Source: Chryseobacterium sp. JV274 (GTDB lineage: Bacteria; Bacteroidota; Bacteroidia; Flavobacteriales; Weeksellaceae). From it: a stretch of 64,000 bases of DNA. The notes under the pieces were generated by a model. That model worked only from the letters and a program-made list of their open reading frames with translations. It had not been told where the DNA came from and ran no database searches. Positions 52,897-61,295 of the stretch are shown piece after piece (positions within the stretch are counted from its first letter, which is position 1; each line of letters starts with the position of its first letter). The position numbers were made by a program, and so were the translations under genes. Location of the stretch: assembly GCF_903969135.1 (NCBI RefSeq), contig NZ_LR824569.1:1860001-1924000 (forward strand), in the 5' to 3' direction.

Positions 52897-53958
52897 TTAT
52901 CCTTCAAATAGATAAGTTGTAAGGTAATGCAGTTCTTTTCTGCCAGCTTCTTTAGATTCCGCTTCTGCCTGCTCTAGAGAATATTGAGAATTGATTTCTT
53001 TTTTCTGGAAAACAAATGAGTTGTTGGCATTTTTATCTACCACATCATTAAAGATATGTTCAATTTCAGAGTTTGCTAATGAAGCAAAGCTGATGTCTTC
53101 AAAACCATACATCAGTCTCAGATCATCAAACTGTCTGAAGTTTTCATCTACAAATCCCTGTAACTGTGCTTTTGAATCAAAGTTTCCTGCCCAGATATTG
53201 TAAGCATATTTTTTCTTTTTAGGTTTATCCAAAATACTCTGATACACGAAGTTTTCACCAAGATATGCCTCTCTTACCTGCGGATCATTCGCAAGGTCTT
53301 CCGGAAGTCCTTCTTTCAGGATTTTTCCTTCAAACATAATATAGGTTTTGTTGGTAATGGCCAACGTCTGCTGTACGTTGTGATCGGTAATCAGAATTCC
53401 AATATTTTTATCTACAAGACTTCTTACAATCTTCTGGATATCTTCAACGGCAATAGGGTCTACTCCCGCGAAAGGCTCATCCAAAAGAATAAAATTCGGG
53501 CTTGTAGCCAAACAGCGTGCGATTTCGGTTCTACGTCTCTCTCCTCCGGAAAGAAGATCTCCTCTGTTTTTACGGACATGCTGTAAAGAAAATTCTTCGA
53601 TCAGTTCATCACATTTGATCTGCTGTTCACGCTTTGAAAGCTTGGTCAGCTGCAATACTCCCATAATATTTTCCTCTACAGACAATTTTCTGAAAACGGA
53701 AGCTTCCTGAGCAAGATATCCGATTCCCTTTTGGGCTCTTCGGTACATGGCATCCGTAGTAATCTCCTGTTTATCCAGGAAAATCTTTCCTGAAGTGGGC
53801 TTAACCAACCCTACGATCATATAAAACGATGTGGTTTTTCCTGCTCCGTTCGGACCCAGCAAACCAACAATTTCTCCCTGTTGAACCTGTACAGAAACGC
53901 CTTTTACAACTTTTTTAGGACCGTATTCCTTGATTAAGTTTTCTCCTCGTAAAATCAT
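52897..53958 (-). CDS. lptB: LPS-export ABC ATPase LptB with extra C-terminal domain
   Basis: 353 residues. Residues 1-240 are LptB: Walker A GPNGAGKTTSFYMIVGL (35), YLAQEASVFRKLSVEENIMG, signature LLSGGERRRTEIARCL, Walker B FILLDEPFAGVDPIAVEDI, H-loop TDHNVQQTLAI, and the end REAYLGENFVY which matches E. coli LptB (241 residues). After a basic KPKKKK linker, residues 251-353 form a further 100-residue domain (YNIWAGNFDSKAQLQGFVDE, FASLANSEIEHIFNDVVDKN). The extension somewhat resembles the Imm22-type immunity fold (W-x-G-x-F-x-S), which is only a by-eye impression. LptB with LptFG drives LPS transport to the outer membrane. Confidence 0.92.
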   Translation of the reverse strand: MILRGENLIKEYGPKKVVKGVSVQVQQGEIVGLLGPNGAGKTTSFYMIVGLVKPTSGKIFLDKQEITTDAMYRRAQKGIGYLAQEASVFRKLSVEENIMGVLQLTKLSKREQQIKCDELIEEFSLQHVRKNRGDLLSGGERRRTEIARCLATSPNFILLDEPFAGVDPIAVEDIQKIVRSLVDKNIGILITDHNVQQTLAITNKTYIMFEGKILKEGLPEDLANDPQVREAYLGENFVYQSILDKPKKKKYAYNIWAGNFDSKAQLQGFVDENFRQFDDLRLMYGFEDISFASLANSEIEHIFNDVVDKNANNSFVFQKKEINSQYSLEQAEAESKEAGRKELHYLTTYLFEG

Positions 53959-54111
53959 AGGGCAAATATATCAAAAATATAAACTTCACTTATATGTTAA
54001 TATCAACTTGTTTATTTAAATATAAACTTGTTCACTTCCAAATCATTGTAACTTTTAACCATTTTAAACTACTTATCGTAAAACATCTCAATCAATTACA
54101 ATCATTAAGAA

Positions 54112-54405
54112 ATGGAAAATTACGGTTACACAAAAACAGAAAATGTACAAAACCAGCAAAACAGCGTCCCTTATCATTCGGAAAAGAAAATTCCTGCGGC
54201 ATTATTGGGAATTCTTGTAGGCTGGCTGGCTTTAAATAAATTTTATCTTGGCTATACGAAAGAGGGAATCATTCAGCTGGTTCTGAATGTTGTTACTTTA
54301 GGAGCAGCTTCTGTCATTCCTTTTATTGAAGGTATTTTGTATCTTTTTATGAGTGATAAACAGTTTGATGATACCTACGTCTATGGGAAAAAAGGTTGGT
54401 TATAA
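54112..54405 (+). CDS. TM2 domain-containing membrane protein
   Basis: 97 residues. After a polar head (about residues 1-28) the TM2 domain follows: KKIPAALLGILVGWLALNKF, YLGYTKEGIIQLVLNVVTLG, and FIEGILYLFM. Two hydrophobic helices are joined by a short turn. The pattern GWLALNKFYLG is the classic TM2 motif. TM2 proteins are small bacterial membrane proteins of poorly known function. It is a single gene with its own terminator. Confidence 0.9.
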   Translation: MENYGYTKTENVQNQQNSVPYHSEKKIPAALLGILVGWLALNKFYLGYTKEGIIQLVLNVVTLGAASVIPFIEGILYLFMSDKQFDDTYVYGKKGWL

Positions 54406-54436
54406 AATAATAAACCACTCACCTGTCTGAAAATAA

Positions 54437-54466
54437 AATAGGCTGTTCTTATCTGAACAGCCTATT
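54437..54466 (+). terminator. Terminator of the TM2 gene
   Basis: AATAGGCTGTTC-TTATCT-GAACAGCCTATT, 12-bp perfect stem; with the bacteriocin-like gene convergent it can serve both. Confidence 0.88.
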
Positions 54467-54483
54467 ATTTTTTATTGAAATGA

Positions 54484-54630
54484 TTAATCAGGTGGACAAG
54501 CTAAATGATTAATTGTACATGGATGCCAGATTCCCTTGCACCATGTTCCGCAATTTGGATCATCAATGATCACTTCTCCTCCTTTGATTTCCTTCAATTG
54601 ATTTCTTTCAATCTTTTTAAGATTTCTCAT
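54484..54630 (-). CDS. Bacteriocin-like peptide with double-glycine leader
   Basis: A 48-residue gene with ATG at 54630 and TAA at 54484-54486. The product starts MRNLKKIERNQLKEIKGGEV. The first 18 residues have the form of a Chryseobacterium-type double-glycine leader (basic helix, then GG at 17-18). The cargo after GG has four cysteines: NCGTWCKGIWHPCTIN and ACPPD. Leaders of this kind are cut by C39-peptidase-containing transporters. I see no transporter or modification gene nearby, so partners would be elsewhere. A TAnnTTTG element (TACTTTTG, 54692-54685 on the minus strand) lies 55 bases upstream. The gene sits between hemB and the TM2 gene. Confidence 0.8.
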   Translation of the reverse strand: MRNLKKIERNQLKEIKGGEVIIDDPNCGTWCKGIWHPCTINHLACPPD

Positions 54631-54684
54631 AAATAAATTCTTTTGATGTTTTAATTATTTTCGTTTCTCGAAATTAGCTTTACT

Positions 54685-54692
54685 CAAAAGTA
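54685..54692 (-). promoter_or_regulatory. Candidate -7 element of the bacteriocin-like gene
   Basis: TACTTTTG on the minus strand matches TAnnTTTG, giving a leader of roughly 48 bases before the ATG at 54630. No strong -33 element at the usual spacing is apparent. Confidence 0.4.
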
Positions 54693-54775
54693 TATTTTTT
54701 ATGTACTCGAAAGTCTTCAATTCAGACCATTAACCTAACATTAACGTTGGTGTCCGGATCACGATTTTCTAACTG

Positions 54776-55765
54776 TTATTTATTCAAAAGGATAGCAGCT
54801 TCTTTTGCAAAATAAGTAAAGATCATGTCTGCTCCTGCTCTTTTGAAACAAGTCAGGCTTTCAATGATCGTTCTGTCATTATCCAGCCAGCCGTTCTGTG
54901 CTGCCGCTTTTACCATTGCATATTCCCCGCTTACATTGTATACTGCGATCGGAAGATCAATGGCTTCACGTACTTTGGAAACAATATCCAGATAAGGAAG
55001 TCCCGGTTTGATCATGATAACATCCGCTCCTTCGTCAATATCTTTAAATACTTCATTCAATGCTTCACGTGTATTGTGGAAGTCCATCTGATATGTTTTT
55101 TTATCTTTCGGAATTTCCATATCATCTTTCGGAGCGCTGTCTAAAGCACTTCTGAAAGGTCCATAGAAAGAACTTGCATATTTGGCAGCATAGCTCACAA
55201 TTCCTACATCTGTAAATCCGCTTTGTTCCAATGCCTCACGAATGACCTGTACTCTTCCATCCATCATATCACTTGGTGCCACAAGATCTGCTCCTGCTTC
55301 AGCGTGGGATACTGACATTCTTGCCAGTGCATCGTTGGTAGCATCATTGATCACTTTTCCGTTTTCAATAATTCCGTCGTGTCCATAAATTGAATAAGGA
55401 TCCAGCGCTACATCCGGCATAATGATCATTCCCGGAACGGCATCTTTAATTGCTTTGATTGTACGCTGCATCAGTCCGTCATTGTTCCAGGCTTCTTTTC
55501 CTGTATTGTCTTTCAGATGTTCTGACACTTTCATGTACAAATTGACAGCTTTTACTCCCAAAGAAAATAATTCCTTACATTCCTTCACGGTTAAATCTAT
55601 ACTCCGCCTAAAAATCCCCGGCATAGACGGGATTGCCTCCTGCTTGTTTTTGCCCTCCATTACGAAGATCGGCATTACAAAATCATCAGTTGTAAGCACA
55701 TTTTCTCTTACCAAACTTCTGATAGATTCATTAACTCTAAGTCTTCTATTTCTTGAATGTATCAT
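54776..55765 (-). CDS. hemB: Delta-aminolevulinic acid dehydratase (porphobilinogen synthase)
   Basis: 329 residues. It forms porphobilinogen from two 5-aminolevulinates in haem synthesis. The Schiff-base lysines are in VSYAAKYASSFYGPFR and DVIMIKPGLPYLD. The metal region reads MPDVALDPYSIYGHDGI: the three zinc cysteines of the E. coli type (DVCxCxYxxHGHC) are replaced by Ala/Asp/Asp. This is the pattern of the zinc-independent, Mg-type enzymes known from Pseudomonas and others. The first gene of a unit shared with nothing obvious; the GG-leader peptide follows at 54630 after its own promoter-like element. Confidence 0.96.
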   Translation of the reverse strand: MIHSRNRRLRVNESIRSLVRENVLTTDDFVMPIFVMEGKNKQEAIPSMPGIFRRSIDLTVKECKELFSLGVKAVNLYMKVSEHLKDNTGKEAWNNDGLMQRTIKAIKDAVPGMIIMPDVALDPYSIYGHDGIIENGKVINDATNDALARMSVSHAEAGADLVAPSDMMDGRVQVIREALEQSGFTDVGIVSYAAKYASSFYGPFRSALDSAPKDDMEIPKDKKTYQMDFHNTREALNEVFKDIDEGADVIMIKPGLPYLDIVSKVREAIDLPIAVYNVSGEYAMVKAAAQNGWLDNDRTIIESLTCFKRAGADMIFTYFAKEAAILLNK

Positions 55766-55823
55766 TTTGGAATACTTTTTGAATAAGTTTCTACAAATTT
55801 AATATAAGTTCTACAAAAAACTA

Positions 55824-55854
55824 TTGTATGAAATTATAGAATTTATTACATTTG
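55824..55854 (+). promoter_or_regulatory. Promoter of the small T9SS cargo gene
   Basis: TTG (55824-55826), 20-base spacer, TACATTTG (55847-55854): an excellent match to TTG-N17-23-TAnnTTTG. The predicted transcript starts near 55861, so the start at 55884 is used rather than an upstream Met. Confidence 0.6.
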
Positions 55855-55883
55855 TTATATATATTCGAGAAATTATAAATTTG

Positions 55884-56234
55884 ATGAAAAAACTTTTACT
55901 TTTATTTCTATTTGTAGGCACTTTTGTTGGATTTTCCAACAATTTAAAAGCTCAGCTTAGAGAGCCGAGTTCCATCACTCAGAAAGCGGATGATGGGGTG
56001 TTGCTTGCTTATCCAAATCCTGCAAAGGATTTCCTTATCATTAAGGCAAAAGATTCTTCTTTAAGAATCAAAAGTGTGACTTTTTATTCTATTTTGGGTA
56101 TGCAGGTCGCTAATTATACAGTGAATATGAATTCCGGTGAGATTAATATTGAAAAATTGAAACCCGGAAAGTATATGATCCGTTATATTTTAAGTGACAA
56201 CACGCAGAAAGTTACTCAAATCGTGAAACAATAA
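55884..56234 (+). CDS. Small secreted protein with T9SS type A sorting domain
   Basis: 116 residues from the ATG at 55884. A signal peptide (MKKLLLLFLFVGTFVGFSNN) is followed by about 20 residues (REPSSITQKADD) and then a complete T9SS type A sorting domain (LLAYPNPAKDFLIIKAKD ... LKPGKYMIRYILSDNTQKV). There is almost no cargo between them, so the sorting domain is nearly all of the mature protein. It could be a small surface peptide or a remnant of a longer protein; the good promoter and terminator argue for an expressed gene. Confidence 0.85.
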   Translation: MKKLLLLFLFVGTFVGFSNNLKAQLREPSSITQKADDGVLLAYPNPAKDFLIIKAKDSSLRIKSVTFYSILGMQVANYTVNMNSGEINIEKLKPGKYMIRYILSDNTQKVTQIVKQ

Positions 56235-56239
56235 ATTAC

Positions 56240-56266
56240 AATCCTGATAATCATCAGGATTTTTTC
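56240..56266 (+). terminator. Terminator of the small T9SS gene
   Basis: AATCCTGAT-AATC-ATCAGGATT with T run, six bases after the stop. Confidence 0.85.
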
Positions 56267-56342
56267 TTTTACATTAATTCTGTTTTAATATTTCCGTAAC
56301 TTTCGGAATCTTTTTATACTAATTGTAAAAAGAATAATTTTA

Positions 56343-57254
56343 ATGCTAAAAGCTGAACATATTAAAAAGACCTACAATGCCGGAAAAAAGGTCGCCCTGG
56401 ATGATTTCAGCATCCATGTTCCAAAAGGTAGTATTTACGGCCTTTTAGGTCCCAACGGAGCCGGAAAAACTTCTTTTATCCGTATCATTAATCAAATTAC
56501 TCAGGCAGATTCCGGAGATATCTTCATCAACGGACAAAAACTGAGCCCGGATCATATTAAAGACATCGGCTATATGCCCGAAGAAAGAGGATTGTATAAA
56601 AACATGAGTGTTGGCGATCAGATCCTATATTTCGGGGAACTGAAAGGAATGAGTAAGAACGATGCTCTGAATGAAGCCAAAAAATGGTTTGAAAAACTGA
56701 ACATCGATCAATGGTGGAAGAAAAAACTTTCTGAACTTTCTAAAGGGATGGCACAAAAGATCCAGTTTGTAGTAACCGTTCTTCACAGACCTCATCTTTT
56801 GATTCTTGATGAACCTTTTTCAGGTTTTGATCCCGTAAATGCCAACTTAATCAAAGATCAGATCATTGATCTTAAAAATAACGGAACAACTATCATTCTT
56901 TCTACCCACAGAATGGAAAGTGTGGAGGAAATGTGTGATTATGTTGCTTTGATCAACAATTCTAAAAAAATCATTGACGGAAGGGTTTTTGACGTAAGAG
57001 AAAAATTCAAGAAGAATATTTTTGGGGTTACACTTTCTGAAGTCAGCAACGATCAGTTTGACCATTTCAAGAGTAAGTATGACATCTTCAATTTATCGAA
57101 TGAAAATAATCTTGTTTCCTTTGACCTGAAAAATGAAGAGAGTCAAAATAATGTTCTTCTTGATCTAGTACAAGTGGGCAAAGTGAGATCATTTGATGAA
57201 AGAATACCTAGCATGAATGAAGTGTTTATTAATGCTGTAAGTAACCATCCTTAA
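56343..57254 (+). CDS. ABC transporter ATP-binding protein (NatA-like)
   Basis: 303 residues. A nucleotide-binding domain with Walker A LLGPNGAGKTSFIRIINQ, Q-loop YMPEERGLYKNMSVGDQILY, signature LSKGMAQKIQFVVTVL, Walker B HLLILDEPFSGFDPVNANLI and STHRMESVEEMCD for the H-loop. The C-terminal 70 residues form the DUF4162 extension seen in NatA-type exporters. The permease gene follows after 3 bases. Together they resemble the Na+-efflux NatAB-type pumps, but drug or peptide substrates are equally possible. Confidence 0.93.
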   Translation: MLKAEHIKKTYNAGKKVALDDFSIHVPKGSIYGLLGPNGAGKTSFIRIINQITQADSGDIFINGQKLSPDHIKDIGYMPEERGLYKNMSVGDQILYFGELKGMSKNDALNEAKKWFEKLNIDQWWKKKLSELSKGMAQKIQFVVTVLHRPHLLILDEPFSGFDPVNANLIKDQIIDLKNNGTTIILSTHRMESVEEMCDYVALINNSKKIIDGRVFDVREKFKKNIFGVTLSEVSNDQFDHFKSKYDIFNLSNENNLVSFDLKNEESQNNVLLDLVQVGKVRSFDERIPSMNEVFINAVSNHP

Positions 57255-57257
57255 TTT

Positions 57258-58568
57258 ATGAATAATATTTTTTTAATTACCAAGAGAGAATTTCTTACAC
57301 AGGTTAAGAAAAAATCCTTCATCATATTAACGCTGCTTGCCCCCATAATGATTATTGCTTTCGGAGCTGTAGTAGGATTAATGTTTAAGGCTAATGAGTC
57401 ACACAGCATTATAGAAGTGGTTGATAAGAGCGGATTGTTTATGAATCAGCTGAAATCTAATGATAAATTAAATTACGTTTTTGTTTCTGCCGCAGATGAA
57501 AAATCAAAGATTAACAATTTAAAAGGAAATGAATCCCTGGATGGTATTCTGATTCTTCCGGAATTGAAAAATCAGAATTTCGATGCGCTTGAAAAAGAGA
57601 CAAGACTGGTAATCAACAGTAAAATAGGATTCGACACAAAGCAGCAAATTGTTTCTGATATCAGCAATGTTGTTAAAAAAGAAAAAATCAAACAGCTGGG
57701 CATTCAGGAGACTCAGTTAATTGATCTTGATAAAAGCTTCACATTAAAGACCATTAATGTAACGGATAATAATAAAGAGGATTCTGATCTTGCCTTCGGG
57801 GTTAAATCCGGGCTGAGCATGATCCTGATGTATGTTACCTTTATGTTTATCATTATTTATGGGGTAAGGGTAATGCGAAGTGTACTTGAGGAAAAGAACA
57901 ACCGTGTTGTGGAGATTATTATTTCTTCCGTAAAACCTTTTGAACTGATGATGGGGAAGATTCTGGGGGTAACCATGGTTGCACTGACTCAGTTTCTGAT
58001 CTGGATCACAATGTCTGTCATCGGAGCATTAGTTCTGAATACAGGCTTCTCACCTCTTCAGAAAAATATCCCGGGTGGAAATAATGAGATTGCGAGTAAA
58101 CTGGATGTGGGGCAGCTTGCTACCCAGATTTCTCACAGTTTGCTGGAACTTAATTTCCCACTGATCATTTTTGTATTCATCGTTTTCTTCCTTCTAGGAT
58201 ATATTTTTTACAGTTCTATTTATGCAGCAATCGGTTCTGCAGTAGATAACGAAACAGAGACACAGCAATTTACTTTATTTGCAATTTTACCCTTAACCTT
58301 GGGGATGTATGGAAGTTTTACTTTGATGAACAATCCTGATGGGCCATTAGGCTTCTGGCTGTCAATCATTCCGTTTACTTCACCGGTTGCGATGATTGCA
58401 AGAATCCCATTTGGAGTTCCTGCATGGCAGATTGCATTGTCTATTGCATTATTATTGGTAACAACTGTTTTTATGATCTTCCTGGCCGGAAAAATCTATC
58501 GTGTAGGTATTTTGATGTACGGTAATAAAGCTACTTTAAAAGAGCTTTGGAAGTGGATTAAAGGATAA
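57258..58568 (+). CDS. ABC transporter permease (NatB-like, ABC2 membrane type)
   Basis: 436 residues. An N-terminal helix (KKSFIILTLLAPIMIIAFGA) and a long extracytoplasmic domain (about residues 45-175) lead into five more helices (SGLSMILMYVTFMFIIIYGV, MVALTQFLIWITMSVIGALV, FPLIIFVFIVFFLLGYIFYS and others). RVVEIIISSVKPFELMMGK is the conserved coupling motif of ABC2 permeases. It is the partner of the preceding ATPase, with 3 bases between. A strong terminator follows at 58624. Confidence 0.93.
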   Translation: MNNIFLITKREFLTQVKKKSFIILTLLAPIMIIAFGAVVGLMFKANESHSIIEVVDKSGLFMNQLKSNDKLNYVFVSAADEKSKINNLKGNESLDGILILPELKNQNFDALEKETRLVINSKIGFDTKQQIVSDISNVVKKEKIKQLGIQETQLIDLDKSFTLKTINVTDNNKEDSDLAFGVKSGLSMILMYVTFMFIIIYGVRVMRSVLEEKNNRVVEIIISSVKPFELMMGKILGVTMVALTQFLIWITMSVIGALVLNTGFSPLQKNIPGGNNEIASKLDVGQLATQISHSLLELNFPLIIFVFIVFFLLGYIFYSSIYAAIGSAVDNETETQQFTLFAILPLTLGMYGSFTLMNNPDGPLGFWLSIIPFTSPVAMIARIPFGVPAWQIALSIALLLVTTVFMIFLAGKIYRVGILMYGNKATLKELWKWIKG

Positions 58569-58623
58569 TCACCAAAAGGCTGAAAAATAAAGATTACAGA
58601 TCAATCTGTTTATAATTTATAAT

Positions 58624-58660
58624 AAAAAAATCCCGGAAACTAAGTTTCCGGGATTTTTTA
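58624..58660. terminator. Bidirectional terminator
   Basis: AATCCCGGAAAC-TAA-GTTTCCGGGATT, 12-bp perfect stem with T runs on both strands, between the permease and the convergent porin-like gene. Confidence 0.9.
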
Positions 58661-58674
58661 TATTCTGAGATATT

Positions 58675-59343
58675 CTATTTGAATATATAGCTTAAGGTAA
58701 GTGCAATTACCTGTTCTGATTTTTTCTTATCACTTCCTCCTTTTTCTTTTACAAGACCAGGGTAAGTATCAGAAAGTCCTAAATCATATTTTAAAGCTAC
58801 TTCGAGTTGTCTCTTATAGCTATATCCTACGCCTAGTCCAAGTCCCCAGTTAAAGCTTTTTGCTTTTCCGTCTACTCCTGGTTGTGTAGGATCAGTAACG
58901 TCCGGATCATAATAAGGTCTTCCTACAGGAGGATTCTTTACGTCCTGACTTACTAAAAAGTTAAATCTAGGTCCAATCAATCCAAAGAATTCTGATTCAG
59001 CTTCTGAAAAGTATCCTTTGAAATAAAGTGGTACACTCAGATAGTTATTTGCATATACTGCATCGTAACCATCTTTTCCTTTAGCATCTTTATCTTTTCC
59101 GGTTTCTCCTGCACCATAGTACAGAACTTCGGGTTGGATAAAGAATTGGTTTGCCTTCCCTACGGGGATCAAAGCCAAAGCTCCACCTTGGAAGGTATAT
59201 CTTGGGCCAGAGGGATTGTGGGCATTTGCTACTCTTGAGTAGTTTAAACCTGCAGTAAGACCGAATCTTGTATTATTCCATTGCACCTGTGCAAAAGATA
59301 ATGCAGACAGCGTCAAAGCTGAGGCTAATAAAAGTTTTTTCAT
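58675..59343 (-). CDS. Outer-membrane beta-barrel (porin-like) protein
   Basis: 222 residues with signal peptide (MKKLLLASALTLSALSFAQ). The mature part has the eight-stranded barrel pattern of PorT-like outer-membrane proteins: FGLTAGLNYSRVANA, FFIQPEVLYYGAG, YLSVPLYFKGYF, FFGLIGPRFNFLVS, FNWGLGLGVGYSYKRQ and QVIALTLSYIFK with a terminal aromatic/basic residue. A loop rich in Lys, Asp and Gly sits at about 80-95. Function not predicted; probably structural or a small pore. It lies 16 bases after the sucD gene on the same strand. Confidence 0.88.
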   Translation of the reverse strand: MKKLLLASALTLSALSFAQVQWNNTRFGLTAGLNYSRVANAHNPSGPRYTFQGGALALIPVGKANQFFIQPEVLYYGAGETGKDKDAKGKDGYDAVYANNYLSVPLYFKGYFSEAESEFFGLIGPRFNFLVSQDVKNPPVGRPYYDPDVTDPTQPGVDGKAKSFNWGLGLGVGYSYKRQLEVALKYDLGLSDTYPGLVKEKGGSDKKKSEQVIALTLSYIFK

Positions 59344-59359
59344 ATGGTGTGGTTTTATA

Positions 59360-60232
59360 TTATCCTAGAATTTTTGCTACAGTAGCACCAATGTCAGCAG
59401 GAGAATCTACAACGTTGATACCGTTTTCTCTCATGATTTCCATTTTAGCCTGAGCTGTATCTTCATCACCACCTACGATAGCACCTGCGTGCCCCATAGT
59501 TCTTCCTTTTGGAGCAGTTTGTCCAGCGATGAATCCTACAACCGGTTTAGTAGACCCGCTTGCTTTGTACCATCTTGCAGCTTCAGCTTCAAGACCTCCA
59601 CCGATTTCACCGATCATTACAACAGCTTCAGTTTCAGGATCGTTGATGAATAATTCTAATGCCTCTCTTGTCGTTGTTCCAATAATTGGGTCACCACCGA
59701 TACCGATAGCAGTAGAAATACCGTAACCTGCTCTTACTACCTGGTCAGCAGCTTCGTAAGTAAGGGTACCTGATTTTGAAACGATACCTACTTTACCTTT
59801 TTTGAAAACGAAACCTGGCATAATACCAATTTTAGCTTCTTCAGAAGTAATGATTCCAGGGCAGTTTGGTCCGATTAATCTGCAGTCTCTGTCAGCAATA
59901 TAAGATTTTACTTTTACCATATCAGCTACAGGAATACCTTCAGTAATACATACAATCACTTTGATACCTGCTTCAGCAGCTTCCATGATAGCATCTGCTG
60001 CAAATGCCGGTGGTACGAAAATAATACTTACGTTTGCTCCTGCTTTTTCAACAGCATCAGCCACTGTATTAAATACCGGTTTTCCCAAGTGCTCGCTACC
60101 TCCTTTTCCTGGAGTAACACCACCTACTACATTTGTTCCGTATTCAATCATCTGACCAGCGTGGAAAGTTCCTTCGTTCCCTGTAAATCCTTGTACAATT
60201 ACTTTAGAATCTTTGTTTACTAAAATTGACAT
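59360..60232 (-). CDS. sucD: Succinate-CoA ligase, alpha subunit
   Basis: 290 residues, the usual length. CoA and phosphate motifs are [55 protein letters not shown] and [40 protein letters not shown] and the phosphohistidine loop [20 protein letters not shown] follow. With the beta subunit (sucC, not in the window) it converts succinyl-CoA to succinate with ATP or GTP formation in the TCA cycle. It is at the end of a minus-strand cluster that starts with lpxC/fabZ. Confidence 0.97.
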   Translation of the reverse strand: MSILVNKDSKVIVQGFTGNEGTFHAGQMIEYGTNVVGGVTPGKGGSEHLGKPVFNTVADAVEKAGANVSIIFVPPAFAADAIMEAAEAGIKVIVCITEGIPVADMVKVKSYIADRDCRLIGPNCPGIITSEEAKIGIMPGFVFKKGKVGIVSKSGTLTYEAADQVVRAGYGISTAIGIGGDPIIGTTTREALELFINDPETEAVVMIGEIGGGLEAEAARWYKASGSTKPVVGFIAGQTAPKGRTMGHAGAIVGGDEDTAQAKMEIMRENGINVVDSPADIGATVAKILG

Positions 60233-60322
60233 TTTATTGTTGTTTTAATTTATTTATTATTTTATTAATGCTCACAAATTTACTTAAATTTCTTTGATTT
60301 TGGATAAAACCTTTGGAATAGT

Positions 60323-61225
60323 TTATTTGAGATTTCTCAGCTTTACTTCTTTTTTCAGATAAGTTTTGAAATCTTCTGCAAACATCCCAATATAGGTACC
60401 TTTTTCAAGATCTCTGTTTACTCCGGTTTTTCCTAAAATTACAGATCCTGCCTCAATTTTATTACCGGAAGCAATGCCTACCTGTCCCCATAATGTCACC
60501 TCATCTCCAATGATGCAGCATCCAGCAATTCCTACCTGAGACGCAATAAGACATTTTTTCCCGATAACGGTATCATGTCCTATCTGAATCTGGTTATCCA
60601 GAACAGAACCTTCTCCAATGAGGGTAGAATCCGTAACCCCTCTGTCAATGGTACAGCCATTTCCGATCTCCACATTGTTTTCGATGATAACATTTCCTAC
60701 AGAAATCAGACGGTCAAAATTTCCATCTAATTTTCTGTAATAAAACGCATCACCTCCTAAAACTGTGTTGGACTGGATAACAACATTATCCCCGATTTCG
60801 GTACGGTCTCCTATCACAACATTTGGGAAGATAAGGGTATTTTTTCCGATTTTCACATTGTTCCCGATTACTGCAGAATGGTGGATTTTTGTGCCTTCTC
60901 CTATTTCAACATCGTGAAGTTCTTCTGTGAAATTATAGATTCTGGTAAAATGAGTATTGATTTTATTAAAGTCTCTGAAAGGATCATCAGAAACCAAAAG
61001 CGCTTTGCCTTCCGGGCACTCTACTTCTTTATCAATTAAAATAATAGTGGCTGCAGAGTTTAGTGCTTTGTCATAATATTTAGGGTGGTTCACAAAAACG
61101 ATATCACCTGGCTTTACCATATGAATTTCATTGGTTCCCAATACTTCAAAGTCTTCTGGCCCAACAAATGCTGAGCCTATTAAATCTGCAATCGTTTTAA
61201 GCTTTTGCGGAGAATGGAATCTCAT
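60323..61225 (-). CDS. LpxD-like hexapeptide-repeat acyltransferase
   Basis: 300 residues. After an N-terminal domain (about 90 residues, [13 protein letters not shown]) come left-handed beta-helix repeats ([76 protein letters not shown]). It resembles UDP-3-O-(3-hydroxymyristoyl)glucosamine N-acyltransferase but is shorter than the usual 340 residues. Flavobacteria often carry a second LpxD-like gene beside efp, and this is probably it. A role in lipid A or a related acylation is likely, but the paralog's exact substrate is unclear. Confidence 0.85.
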   Translation of the reverse strand: MRFHSPQKLKTIADLIGSAFVGPEDFEVLGTNEIHMVKPGDIVFVNHPKYYDKALNSAATIILIDKEVECPEGKALLVSDDPFRDFNKINTHFTRIYNFTEELHDVEIGEGTKIHHSAVIGNNVKIGKNTLIFPNVVIGDRTEIGDNVVIQSNTVLGGDAFYYRKLDGNFDRLISVGNVIIENNVEIGNGCTIDRGVTDSTLIGEGSVLDNQIQIGHDTVIGKKCLIASQVGIAGCCIIGDEVTLWGQVGIASGNKIEAGSVILGKTGVNRDLEKGTYIGMFAEDFKTYLKKEVKLRNLK

Positions 61226-61295
61226 AACAATAGATTTTCTTATAAAACAAAATTCGGACTGCTAGTGCAAACCGAATTTATGTAAATTTTATTTA

